Shown: piece by piece, positions 28,641 to 38,032 of the stretch
Numbering within the stretch: the stretch's first letter is position 1
Layout: every line of letters begins with the position of its first letter
NCBI GenBank assembly: GCA_947627575.1
Contig: CANQWN010000006.1
Coordinates: forward strand, 48,179 to 112,178
DNA from: an uncultured Clostridia bacterium
GTDB lineage: Bacteria > Bacillota > Clostridia > Christensenellales > Borkfalkiaceae
Direction of reading: 5' to 3'
DNA: 64,000 nucleotides
Notes under the pieces: generated by a model
Databases searched by the model: none
What the model was told of the DNA's origin: nothing
The model's input: only the letters and a program-made list of their open reading frames with translations
Translations under genes and position numbers: made by a program

Positions 28641-31496
28641 ATGAAGAAAAAATTAGTGGTTTTAATTGTCAGTTTATTGATGATTATGGGTGTTGCGGTT
28701 ATATTTGCGGCTTGTTCAAACGATAAGGGTGCGAAAAGTATAACCAATCTAACCTATAACGGCGAAACAATAACATGGGACAGCGTGCAAAACGCCAAAA
28801 ACTATAAAATTAAAATCGATAACGGCGATGAGGCAATAGTCAGCCAAGCTACCGATAAAGTCTCTTATCGCTATGATTCAAAAGGCGAGGATTTTGATTT
28901 TTATATAGAAGCCGTAATAAAAGAGGGCGACGATAAAAATCCTACATATACAATCCGGTTTGAAAATATAGGGCAAGTAACCGAAGTAAAAGTAGAGCGG
29001 GGTAATTTTGTTTGGGCGGCTTTGGATACGGCTGAAAGTTACGAGGTTATGTATAACGGAAAGATATCTTCTGCCAAAACAACCAGCTACCCTTCCGAAA
29101 GCGGTTCTTTCACTTTTAAGGTCAGGGCAATAAAGGGACAAGCCGAAAGTGTAGACGGAAATATACCTTACTTTTCGGTTTGGAGCGACACTATAACAGG
29201 CTCTGTTCTCTCTACGCCTCAAAACATTACATATGACAGCGAAACTTTCAGATGGGATAAAGTCGATTCCGCAACGGGTTACGTCATTAAAATAGGCAAC
29301 GAGGAATTTGAAACTTCAACAAACAGCTATGACTATATAGCCGGTAATCAGGATTTTCAGATTTCCGTGTACGCGGTAGGTAACGCTACGTCAAAAGTAT
29401 ATGATTCGGTTTACAGCGAGGCTTTATCCTACACCTATATTGCACCCGTTGAAGGTTTGAATGTTGTTGACGGTGTGCTTAAATGGTCGGCGTCGCAAAA
29501 CGCAGTCAGATACAGAATCAAGATTAACGGCATTGTCCGCAACGAGGATTTGACTACAAATGAGTTCATTGAAATTTACAGCGGGTCGAGTTACAGAATT
29601 CAGATATTGCCTCTCGGTTCAAGTGATTTTTATTTCTCGCATTGGTCGGAAGAAATAACATTATCTATACTGCGTAGCCCCGTAGTAACTTATGGCGACG
29701 GAGTGATACGTTGGAATCAAGTTGCAGGCAGTGCGGGATATACTTTAAGAATTAAAAAAGGAACGGAAGTAGTGCATACGGTTTCCGTCGGTGAGGATAC
29801 GTTTGTATATTCCTATCCCTTCACGGATGCAGGCGACTATCTTGTGGAGGTCAAGGCGACAACTCTCGGAACGGGAGGCGTTTATGAATCCAAATACAGT
29901 ACGGCTTATTCCGTCAAGAGATTGGCAACGCCTACAAATCATAATATTGTAAACAGACCTTTGGAACAAAATCAGGTTTCCGTGACCTTTAATGCCGTTG
30001 TAGGTGCGGAAAGTTATGCGTTGCTTGCCGACGACGTGGAAATTGCTACTGTTACAAGCGGCACTACGTTCTCCGTTGACCTTTCAAAAATGACAAACAA
30101 AACGGAAGAATCGGTCGTAAACTTTAAAATAGTTGCGCGCGGCAAGGTAACTTCAAACGGTGCAGTTCTTGACAGTAACGTTCCTCTTGAATTTAATGTT
30201 ACAAAACTTGCTACGCCTCAAAATCTTGCAATCAGCGGCAGACAGTTATCGTGGGATAGCGTAAATCATACAAGCAAATACGTTCTCACAATAGACGGAA
30301 ACAGAACAGAAATAACTACAACGTCCTATACGATAACCGACCTTGCGGCAGGTGAGCATACTATATACGTTCAGGCTATGGGCAACAGTGAAGAAGTAAT
30401 TACGGGAGGATTTTCAAATGCGCTTTCCGTTACCAAATTAGCTACGCCCACAAGCCTCAATATAGTAGGCGGCAATTTAACTTGGGCGCAAGTTCCTTAT
30501 GCAACCGCATATAGGGTTACTCTCGGAACTCGAGACTACAACGCCGATACAACTTCGTTTGCTTTACTTGAATATTTAAGCAGTATAAATGAAGGAATGG
30601 GTACGCAGATTAGCGTGTTTGCCGTCGGCAACGGTTCGGATATTATTGATTCGGACGTGTCCGCAACGCGCACGATAAGCAAGTATAACAGACCTAATAA
30701 TGTAAAAGTTAACGGCGATAATCTTGTATGGAATCCCTCGTCGGTTGACAGCATAAATGCAAATGACTACACGTTATATTTCAGAAAAGACAGTGGCGAT
30801 GAAAAAAGCGTAAGGGTTACGGGTACTTCATATTCTATGAGCAATTTTGAAGCTGGAAATTACGTTGTTTCGGTTGTTGCAAACGGTGATAATGTTCAGA
30901 CCGTGGATTCGCCTCGCTCAAATGAGTTTAATTTTACAAAGTTAGCTGCAATAACTTCTGTAACTAAATCAGGCGCAAATTATACTTGGGATATAGTGCC
31001 GCAAGCAGTCGGGTATGAAATCAAGTTGAGCAGAGACGCAACTTGGACTTCAATAGATACGAATTCATACACTCCCAAATTTACTACCGAGGGGGAGCAT
31101 GAGGTAAGCATAAGAGCAATCGGTAACAATGCCGACATTGTAAATTCCGAAGTTTATTCGTTTACTCAAAGGGTCAACCGCCTCACGCAGCCCGTACAGC
31201 AACAGGAATGGACTAATGCCAATGCCTTTAAAGTAGAGCCAACGGGTAATAAATTAAAAATTACCATAAAGAAGTATGAATCCGCAACGGGCTATAAATT
31301 CTTTATAGGAGGATTGGAAAGGACGGATAATTATTCAGATAACGGTAATGAGGTTTCAATTACGTTCACCATGACAACTCAAAATGCGGAGTATAAAGTT
31401 CAGGTACAGGTTTTGGGCGGTGTGTTTGACGAAAGCGGAAATTATCTTCTCGATTCCAATTTATCGACTGAAGTAACTGTTAAATATCAAGCGTAA
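28641..31496 (+). CDS. Surface lipoprotein with repeated fibronectin-like modules
   Basis: This 951-aa lipoprotein has a signal peptide with lipobox FAAC near residue 24 and an AGGAGG ribosome site 17 bp after the previous gene. About ten modules of 85-95 residues follow. Each has a recurring pattern of a TWxxVxxAxxYxIxI start, a Y/F-rich middle and a VxAxG end strand, like fibronectin type III domains. Linkers repeatedly read KLATP. There is no catalytic motif. It probably forms a long rod or stalk on the surface. Neighbouring modules look alike enough that recombination could alter their number. Confidence 0.8.
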   Translation: MKKKLVVLIVSLLMIMGVAVIFAACSNDKGAKSITNLTYNGETITWDSVQNAKNYKIKIDNGDEAIVSQATDKVSYRYDSKGEDFDFYIEAVIKEGDDKNPTYTIRFENIGQVTEVKVERGNFVWAALDTAESYEVMYNGKISSAKTTSYPSESGSFTFKVRAIKGQAESVDGNIPYFSVWSDTITGSVLSTPQNITYDSETFRWDKVDSATGYVIKIGNEEFETSTNSYDYIAGNQDFQISVYAVGNATSKVYDSVYSEALSYTYIAPVEGLNVVDGVLKWSASQNAVRYRIKINGIVRNEDLTTNEFIEIYSGSSYRIQILPLGSSDFYFSHWSEEITLSILRSPVVTYGDGVIRWNQVAGSAGYTLRIKKGTEVVHTVSVGEDTFVYSYPFTDAGDYLVEVKATTLGTGGVYESKYSTAYSVKRLATPTNHNIVNRPLEQNQVSVTFNAVVGAESYALLADDVEIATVTSGTTFSVDLSKMTNKTEESVVNFKIVARGKVTSNGAVLDSNVPLEFNVTKLATPQNLAISGRQLSWDSVNHTSKYVLTIDGNRTEITTTSYTITDLAAGEHTIYVQAMGNSEEVITGGFSNALSVTKLATPTSLNIVGGNLTWAQVPYATAYRVTLGTRDYNADTTSFALLEYLSSINEGMGTQISVFAVGNGSDIIDSDVSATRTISKYNRPNNVKVNGDNLVWNPSSVDSINANDYTLYFRKDSGDEKSVRVTGTSYSMSNFEAGNYVVSVVANGDNVQTVDSPRSNEFNFTKLAAITSVTKSGANYTWDIVPQAVGYEIKLSRDATWTSIDTNSYTPKFTTEGEHEVSIRAIGNNADIVNSEVYSFTQRVNRLTQPVQQQEWTNANAFKVEPTGNKLKITIKKYESATGYKFFIGGLERTDNYSDNGNEVSITFTMTTQNAEYKVQVQVLGGVFDESGNYLLDSNLSTEVTVKYQA

Positions 31497-31502
31497 GCGA
31501 AA

Positions 31503-32333
31503 ATGGAAATACTGTATAACTTTTTATATCAGCTTATTTTTACGGTAGGGGTAATCGTAGTTTTCGGACTATTGATTACCCTCTGCCGAAAGGCATTTTA
31601 TATAATAGTCGGCGAAAATGCTTCAAAAATAATTATTGCCACGGGAATAATAGGTACGCCCGTACACGAATTAAGCCACGCTCTTATGTGCGTGGTTTTT
31701 GGGCATAAAATTACGGAAATAAAGCTGTATCAGCCCGATTCGGACGGTACGCTCGGTTATGTCAATCATTCGTATAATCCGAGAAATTTATACCATCAAA
31801 TCGGCAACTTCTTTATAGGGATTGCACCTATTTTGGGCGGAAGTGGAGTAATATTCCTCTTAATGTATTTGCTTGTGCCGGGTATTTTTTCGGAAGTGGT
31901 GGACGAGCTTAAATTTATCCCGCTTATATCGTTTAACCTGTTTGAGGCGTCAACTTACTCTGCAAGTTTGCAAATATTTTGGGATATAGTCGAAGATATT
32001 TTCGGCTTTACAAACACGGGAAGTATTCTGTGGTGGGTATTTATTGTGCTTTCTTTTATGATTGCAAGTCATATGGAGTTAAGCACGTCGGATATTAAAG
32101 GCGGATTCAAAGGTTTTTTATTTATAGCAGCTTTACTTCTTATTGCCGACATAATCATGTATTTCGTGTCTATGCCTGCGTTGGAAGCAACTACGAGCGC
32201 TATGACGTCTTTTTCGTTCATAATAATAGGCTTTCTTGCAATAGCGGGAATTTTTGCCGGTATAACCGTATTGTTGGCTTTTGTAATAAAGGCGGTCATT
32301 GCCGGTATTGAAAAGATAAAAAATAAGGGATAA
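31503..32333 (+). CDS. Membrane protein with HELSH zinc-protease motif
   Basis: This 276-aa polytopic membrane protein has about six hydrophobic segments. The first two flank a VHELSHALM motif at 54-62, i.e. HExxH (His55, Glu56, His59), the zinc-binding signature of membrane metalloproteases such as M50 relatives. A later NLYHQIGNFFIGIAPILGG segment could supply the third ligand region and resembles the second conserved element of M50-like folds. It sits 6 bp after one lipoprotein gene and 3 bp before the next, so it is co-translated with them. Possible roles are processing or shedding of the lipoproteins, or of a membrane regulator. Catalysis is inferred from the motif only. Confidence 0.65.
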   Translation: MEILYNFLYQLIFTVGVIVVFGLLITLCRKAFYIIVGENASKIIIATGIIGTPVHELSHALMCVVFGHKITEIKLYQPDSDGTLGYVNHSYNPRNLYHQIGNFFIGIAPILGGSGVIFLLMYLLVPGIFSEVVDELKFIPLISFNLFEASTYSASLQIFWDIVEDIFGFTNTGSILWWVFIVLSFMIASHMELSTSDIKGGFKGFLFIAALLLIADIIMYFVSMPALEATTSAMTSFSFIIIGFLAIAGIFAGITVLLAFVIKAVIAGIEKIKNKG

Positions 32334-32336
32334 ATT

Positions 32337-35135
32337 ATGAAAAGGAACTTAATTATTTTTCTGTTGACAATAATTTCTGCATTTTGCATTTCGTTTGGAT
32401 TGATTGCTTGCAGTAGCAAAAGCGATAATTCCGATTCTGATGACAATGAAAATGGTAATAACATATCCTATTCAACGGAGTATTTTGCTAATTTGAATTT
32501 AGCCCTGTATTCTTTTGACGGACATTATTATTATGTATATAAACAACATAGGGATTGGCAAAGTGCCGAGAATCATTGTGAAAGTTTGGGCGGACATTTG
32601 GCGACAGTGTCTAATCAGGAAGAACAAACTTTTATTGAAAACATTGTTAAAAAGGCTAATGTGCCTTGTTGGTTGGGCGGATATAAAAGCGGGCAAAATT
32701 ATGTATGGGTGATTGGTGAAGAATTCAGTTATACAAATTGGAATTCCGGCGAACCAAGCGGAGGCGATGAATACTATTTGGGTATTTACGCTAATAATTC
32801 CGACACGAGATATTCTCACACAGGCAAATGGAATGATTTTACTTCAAATTCTTCGACCCTTCAAGGCTTTGTTTGTGAGTGGGAAGATAAGTCTTCTGTT
32901 GGCGACGAATTCAAATATTATAATAAAATAACAACAATAGACGAGCTAAAAGCTTTAAATAATTCATCGAAAAAATATGAATTAAATGCGGATATAGACC
33001 TTGCCGGTGAAAATTGGACGCCGATAAATGGGTTTACCGGCACATTGATTGGCGGTGATTATAAGATTAAAAATTTAACCATAAACTCGGTCAATGATTC
33101 CAATTTGGGGCTATTCGGCACATTGCAAGGCACAGTAAAAAATTTGGCAATTGAGAACGCTCAAATAACTTCGCGTGGCGATGCCGGCACGGCAGGCATA
33201 CTGTGCGGCACGAATCAAGGGACGATAGACGGAGTTACTGTTTCCGGCACGATTAATCCGTTGTACTACGACAATGTCGGCGGAGTTGTAGGTTATAACA
33301 ATAATTCTGTTGTATCAAACTGCACTAATGATGCAACTGTTTTAGGCAAAAATAACGTTGGTGGTATAGCGGGGAAGTTTATTATAAATGGTAATAATTT
33401 TGGATTTGGGAATCTGAATAACGGAGGAATAATAGGGCAAGTCAATGTCGGTGGGGTATTTGGTTATTTAAGTGAAGCAACCAAAAAAACCGATAGCGAC
33501 TTTTCATACTCGTTAAGCGACAATAGGAATATCGGCATCATTAATGGAAAAGAAAATATTGGCGGCGTAATCGGACAAGTTGAAGGAGCAGGTAAATACT
33601 CATCAAGTTGGTATGGGTATGGATACTTTAACTTATCACAATTGACAAACGAGGGTGAAGTTAATTCCACGGGTGATAAGGCTGGCGGGATTATAGGATA
33701 TGGAGTAAGATTGTCTGAATTGACGACAAGCGATAATACGGCAGATGTTTCGGGAGGAAATTATGTTGGTGGGTACATAGGTTTATCTTCCGGAACGAAT
33801 ATTAAAATTGCAAATAATTCAAATTCAATAACCGGCAATGGATATGTAGGAGGAATCGCCGGATATGCAGGAATAATAGAAAATGCGACTAATGACGGGC
33901 AAGTTCTATCAACGGCAATAATTGTTGAAGATAGTGCAAGTAGAACATATTTAGGGGGAATTGCCGGATTTTGTACAGGTCTGATAAATTGTAAAAATAA
34001 TTCTGATATTACTATAAATGAATTTGGAGCCTCATACATAGGTGGATGTGCAGGTCGTGTTTCTATTGCTTCAAATGAACAATTCAATGGTAATGAAAAT
34101 TACGGCAAAATAACAGGGAAAGATTATGTTGGCGGTATTGCGGGTTATCTCGGTATGGCTACAAAAAAGACAGATAGTAATTTCGCTTATCAATTTAACG
34201 ATAACACAAATGATGGCGAGGTGTCTGGAACCTCTCAAGTTGGTGGGATAGCAGGAGCAATTGTCGGTGCAGGTAAATATTCATCGAGTTGGTATGGATA
34301 CGGGTATTTTAATGTTACCGAATGTTACAATAATAACTTAATTTATGGAACGGGGGATTTCATTGGCGGTATTTTTGGTTATGCGGAAAGATTGACAAGT
34401 TTGACTGTAAGCGATAACAAAGCAGATGTCACGGGTAATAATTATGTTGGTGGATACATTGGTCGCGGAAGCGGCACAACAATAAGGCTGGCTGTCAATA
34501 ATAATACAATTACGGGCAAAGCATATGTGGGTGGAATAGCTGGCGAAGCAGGCATAATGGAGAATTGTACAAATAATGGAGATATAAATTCAAATGGAAT
34601 TATTGTTTCTGACAACTCCAATAAAATGTCTTATGTCGGAGGTGTCGCCGGTTACTGCGTAGGGGCTAAAATGTGTACCAATAATGCAGATATTACTGTA
34701 CGAACAGAGGGAGGAAATGTAGGAGGAATTGCAGGTTTTATTGTTTTTAATAGCGATGACGACGTAAATGATAATAAAAACTATGGAAAAATCGAAGGTG
34801 CATGGCAAGTTGGAGGAATATCCGGACGATTGGAATGCGCAACGGTAAAAACTGACAGCAATTTTACGAGATCATTAAAAAATAATATTAATTATGGCTC
34901 AGTAAAGGGTACAGAATATGTTGGCGGTATTTTTGGATATGTGTGGGGAGCAGGAAAGTACTCATCAAGCTGGTATGGCTACGGATACATACAGGTAACT
35001 AATTGTACTAATGAAGGAGAGATTTCGGGTACAGCTTATTGCGGAGGAATAATAGGGGGTTATACTCGTCTTAAAACCGATGCTAATTTGATGGATACCA
35101 ATACTACTCTTTACGGTAATAAATTGGGGATGTAA
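32337..35135 (+). CDS. Lipoprotein with C-type lectin domain and 227-aa tandem GLUG-like repeats
   Basis: This is a 932-aa lipoprotein (lipobox LIAC, Cys25) with an acidic linker. A C-type lectin fold covers about 56-183: YKQHRDWQSAENHCESLGGHL, Cys81, the EPSGGDE calcium-site-like loop near 139, WND at 165-167 and Cys180. A GLUG-like beta-helix follows, built of VGGIAGY strands. Positions 381, 608 and 835 start the same KTDSxF segment, and AGKYSSSWYGYGY recurs with each, so the repeat is exactly 227 aa (681 bp). It likely binds carbohydrate or protein outside the cell. The start is 3 bp after the HELSH gene. Confidence 0.85.
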   Translation: MKRNLIIFLLTIISAFCISFGLIACSSKSDNSDSDDNENGNNISYSTEYFANLNLALYSFDGHYYYVYKQHRDWQSAENHCESLGGHLATVSNQEEQTFIENIVKKANVPCWLGGYKSGQNYVWVIGEEFSYTNWNSGEPSGGDEYYLGIYANNSDTRYSHTGKWNDFTSNSSTLQGFVCEWEDKSSVGDEFKYYNKITTIDELKALNNSSKKYELNADIDLAGENWTPINGFTGTLIGGDYKIKNLTINSVNDSNLGLFGTLQGTVKNLAIENAQITSRGDAGTAGILCGTNQGTIDGVTVSGTINPLYYDNVGGVVGYNNNSVVSNCTNDATVLGKNNVGGIAGKFIINGNNFGFGNLNNGGIIGQVNVGGVFGYLSEATKKTDSDFSYSLSDNRNIGIINGKENIGGVIGQVEGAGKYSSSWYGYGYFNLSQLTNEGEVNSTGDKAGGIIGYGVRLSELTTSDNTADVSGGNYVGGYIGLSSGTNIKIANNSNSITGNGYVGGIAGYAGIIENATNDGQVLSTAIIVEDSASRTYLGGIAGFCTGLINCKNNSDITINEFGASYIGGCAGRVSIASNEQFNGNENYGKITGKDYVGGIAGYLGMATKKTDSNFAYQFNDNTNDGEVSGTSQVGGIAGAIVGAGKYSSSWYGYGYFNVTECYNNNLIYGTGDFIGGIFGYAERLTSLTVSDNKADVTGNNYVGGYIGRGSGTTIRLAVNNNTITGKAYVGGIAGEAGIMENCTNNGDINSNGIIVSDNSNKMSYVGGVAGYCVGAKMCTNNADITVRTEGGNVGGIAGFIVFNSDDDVNDNKNYGKIEGAWQVGGISGRLECATVKTDSNFTRSLKNNINYGSVKGTEYVGGIFGYVWGAGKYSSSWYGYGYIQVTNCTNEGEISGTAYCGGIIGGYTRLKTDANLMDTNTTLYGNKLGM

Positions 35136-35212
35136 TTTTAATTTGAATTTTCTCGATTTTGATATGCTACTTGCTAATACATTTAAATTAAATACTTTAA
35201 AAGGAAATGCTT

Positions 35213-36949
35213 ATGAAAAAATTAATTTTAATTTTAATTATGGTGATGTTGACTATTTTCTCTTTTACATTTGTAGCCTGTGGAAGCGATAATAAAGAAA
35301 TAGACTATTTTGATAAGGAAACCACTGTCAAAACAATTTCACAAGTTCCTAATCCTATTGCTGAAAAGCAAATTGGAGATATATATTATAGGCAATATAA
35401 CATAGGAAGCATAAAAAATTTTCATGTAGAAAATGTAACTGTGCCTTTTGTGTACTCAAGCGGAATGAAAGAATACACTTTTAAAAAGAGTATTACAAAT
35501 AGCACATCTATTAGTAAAGGCTTGGAGCGGTCAATTTCTACGGCAGAAAGTGTTACTGTAAGTTCTTCTACATCTGAAACCATTGGGTGGAGTTTTGATA
35601 CAAGCATAAGTGCAACAGCGTCTGCAAAAGTAGGAGTAGACTTAGGTTTTGTCTCCGACGAAGCGAAACTGTCAGAAACGTTTGAGGTAGCCGCAGGCGA
35701 GTACGGTAGCACTACCACTACTACGAGTTCGGAAATTTCCAAACAAGTAGTTGAGGCAGTAAATGAAAGTTCATCTACAACGTTTATTACTGAAGAAATT
35801 GATACTTATGAAATGACAATAGATACAACCGGTTTTGAAGAAGACAAGCATTATGCACTTGCGCTTATTGCCAATATTGAAGTATATCAAATTATTGCGC
35901 AAAACTTAAAAACCGGAGAGTTTTCGTTTACTTATTTTGTGAGCAGCCTAAACAATAGTAATTCTTGGATTAAATTGGTTAAATCCGATACAAACGATTT
36001 TGATATTGAAGCGGACAAGCAACTTCATCCGATAACCGAAGTTCCCAAAATCAGTAAGGATATTACGCCTCCTGCTGAAGATGGATCAACTGAAAATCCT
36101 TATACAATAAGTTGTGCTGAAGATTTGTCAAAGTTGCGTGCTAATGCAAACAAAAATTTTATTTTAACTTTGGATATTGACCTGTTGTTGCAGACTTGGA
36201 CTCCAATCCCCGAATTTAGTGGTACTTTAAACGGAGACGGGCATAAAATAAGTAATTTTAAAATTGAATCAAGTGAAAGCAATGTAGGATTTATTAATAA
36301 TAACAGTGGCAAAATTTTTGACTTGAAGTTTTCAAATGTGACAGTCAATTCCTCTAATACTACAGGTGTGGTCGTGGGAGCTCTTGTGGGTACCAATAAA
36401 GCAAGTGGCATATTACAAAATTGTTCCGTAGAGGATAGTGAGATATGTGGATATGCAAAAGAAACTACCAATCATAATTCGGATCATTCAATAGCGGCAA
36501 TTGTTGGTGGAGTAGCAGGCAAAAATTCGGGGACTTTAATCGGCTGTAAAGTTGTAGGATCCACCGTTAAAGGTGAAAGTCAAAGATGGGACGGAAATGA
36601 TTGCGGCGGAAGTGGTGATATTGCTATTGCTTATGTGGGCGGTATAGTCGGAGAAATTACTAGCGGTGGAAAAATAAAAGATTGCAATGCAAATGAAATG
36701 ACATTAATTAAAGGGTATGGATATTTTAGATTTTGGTTTATGAACAACTCAAAACCTCATATAACTGTGTATGCTGGCGGGGTTGTTGGCTGCTTGGATG
36801 AGGGAGCAAATATAGAAACTTGCGCTAGTGATTTGACAAATGATTCTTTTGAACTTCAAGCATCTTATGGTAAGAAAAATGATGGATGGGGATCAGAAGA
36901 TACATACTGTACTGCAATGAAAGGTAGTGTAATCGGTAATAATAAGTGA
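35213..36949 (+). CDS. Lipoprotein with aerolysin-like region and GLUG-like beta-helix
   Basis: This is a protein of about 578 aa; ATG 35213 is preferred over 35207 because AAAGGA is then properly spaced. The signal peptide ends in lipobox FVAC (Cys23). Residues about 85-210 show long strands of alternating Ser/Thr and hydrophobic residues (SISTAESVTVSSSTSETIG, later GSTTTTTSSE) around an amphipathic centre, as in aerolysin/ETX-MTX2 beta pore-forming proteins. Residues about 285-578 are GLUG-like strands (VGGVAG, VGGIVGE). It ends the operon, 71 bp after the lectin gene. The pore-forming reading is a pattern match, not proved; it could be an adhesin. Confidence 0.65.
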   Translation: MKKLILILIMVMLTIFSFTFVACGSDNKEIDYFDKETTVKTISQVPNPIAEKQIGDIYYRQYNIGSIKNFHVENVTVPFVYSSGMKEYTFKKSITNSTSISKGLERSISTAESVTVSSSTSETIGWSFDTSISATASAKVGVDLGFVSDEAKLSETFEVAAGEYGSTTTTTSSEISKQVVEAVNESSSTTFITEEIDTYEMTIDTTGFEEDKHYALALIANIEVYQIIAQNLKTGEFSFTYFVSSLNNSNSWIKLVKSDTNDFDIEADKQLHPITEVPKISKDITPPAEDGSTENPYTISCAEDLSKLRANANKNFILTLDIDLLLQTWTPIPEFSGTLNGDGHKISNFKIESSESNVGFINNNSGKIFDLKFSNVTVNSSNTTGVVVGALVGTNKASGILQNCSVEDSEICGYAKETTNHNSDHSIAAIVGGVAGKNSGTLIGCKVVGSTVKGESQRWDGNDCGGSGDIAIAYVGGIVGEITSGGKIKDCNANEMTLIKGYGYFRFWFMNNSKPHITVYAGGVVGCLDEGANIETCASDLTNDSFELQASYGKKNDGWGSEDTYCTAMKGSVIGNNK

Positions 36950-37041
36950 TTATAGGAAACATTGATATTAAATTCAAAAGGACTAATTGCGCAATTTAAA
37001 CTTTGGCAAAAGAGCAGATATAAAAAATGTGACTAAATTGT

Positions 37042-37069
37042 TTGAACTACATAAATAAAGTGTTATAAT
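37042..37069 (+). promoter_or_regulatory. Promoter in the 36950-37330 gap
   Basis: TTGAAC and TATAAT are 16 bp apart. Just downstream, ATGGGC/GCCCAT and GAAACA/TGTTTC form short stems, so the transcript may be structured. A 47-codon ORF follows. Confidence 0.5.
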
Positions 37070-37120
37070 AAAATTGCAGATGGGCGGAGTATGCCCATGC
37101 CGTGCTGGAGTGGCGATAAG

Positions 37121-37264
37121 ATGAGAAACATGCCTGTTTCTTACTTGGCAAAATGTTCGACGAGATACCTCACACTTTTTTATAAGAGCAAGGATATTAA
37201 TGGGAGGATTGGCTTTTCAGTAGAAACGATAACGAAATATTTCATATATGCTAAAAGTTGTTAA
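37121..37264 (+). CDS. Possible 47-aa small protein
   Basis: ATG 37121 opens 47 codons, with GGAG about 11 bp upstream and a good promoter before it. The product is basic with two Cys residues and matches no family I know. The region could equally be a small non-coding RNA. Confidence 0.25.
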   Translation: MRNMPVSYLAKCSTRYLTLFYKSKDINGRIGFSVETITKYFIYAKSC

Positions 37265-37330
37265 ATAAAAGTTTGGGCACGGTTAAAAGTTTATAATATA
37301 CCGAGGGCAATTCAAACACATGAGAGAAAT

Positions 37331-38026
37331 ATGATTTACGTTGTTTCAGATATTCACGCCCGTTATGATTTATTCAGGCGGCTGCTTGACGCAATTAAAT
37401 TTTCGGACGGCGACACGCTGATATCTTGCGGGGATATAGTCGATAAGGGGAATGACTCTATCCGGCTTTTGAAGTTTATAAAAAATATGCCCAACGCCCG
37501 TTGCATAAACGGCAACCACGAGTATGCCTTTTTAAAGTACTATTGGGGCCTTATGCGCGAGTCTCCCGACAATTTCGACTGCGTCTTAAAAAAATTGCAA
37601 GAGTATTTCCCCGACGATGGTAAATTGCTCGATTGGGATACGGTCGATTGGGTTGAAAATCTGCCCTACTACATAGAGGAAAAGGATTTTTTGTGCGTTC
37701 ACGCGGGCATACCTCTCGATGAAAACAAGCGCACGATTCCTCCCGAAAAAGCCACGCGCGAACAGCTTGTTTACGACAGGAATTTCAAAAGCCCGAAGGT
37801 CGAGGTTTTAAACAGCAAGTGCGTCTTGTTCGGTCACACGCCCACAAGCTATATCCTGCCCGACGGGTCGAGCAAAATAATCGCCTACCGCAGAAGAGAA
37901 GCGCCGAGGGATAGCTATAAAATAACCGATTTTTACAAAATTCACCTCGACACCGGCACATGGTTAGACGGCGTTTTGGGTTGTATTTGCATAGAAAATT
38001 GCAATACGTATTACGTTAAAGGTTGA
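37331..38026 (+). CDS. Metallophosphoesterase (PPP-type phosphatase)
   Basis: This 231-aa enzyme has the full calcineurin-like metal set: SDIHARYD at the N-terminus, GDIVDKG, GNHEY, VHAG and FGHTP. Bacterial members hydrolyse phosphoserine/threonine, diadenosine polyphosphates or RNA-end phosphates. It starts at ATG 37331 after GAGAGAAAT; a TATAAT lies at 37292-37297. The context of RNA-repair-like genes (HAD, Tpt1 remnant) makes a nucleic-acid-end role possible, but PrpA/ApaH-like activity fits the motifs equally well. Confidence 0.85.
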   Translation: MIYVVSDIHARYDLFRRLLDAIKFSDGDTLISCGDIVDKGNDSIRLLKFIKNMPNARCINGNHEYAFLKYYWGLMRESPDNFDCVLKKLQEYFPDDGKLLDWDTVDWVENLPYYIEEKDFLCVHAGIPLDENKRTIPPEKATREQLVYDRNFKSPKVEVLNSKCVLFGHTPTSYILPDGSSKIIAYRRREAPRDSYKITDFYKIHLDTGTWLDGVLGCICIENCNTYYVKG

Positions 38027-38032
38027 AAACAC

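Noticed and set aside
32337..35135. A diversity-generating retroelement, suggested by the C-type lectin fold
   Set aside because: No reverse transcriptase gene or template repeat is present in the window, and the lectin domain is N-terminal rather than at a variable C-terminus.
33477..35135. The 681-bp periodic segments as a CRISPR array or mobile repeat
   Set aside because: They are coding repeats within one reading frame, far too long and divergent for CRISPR.
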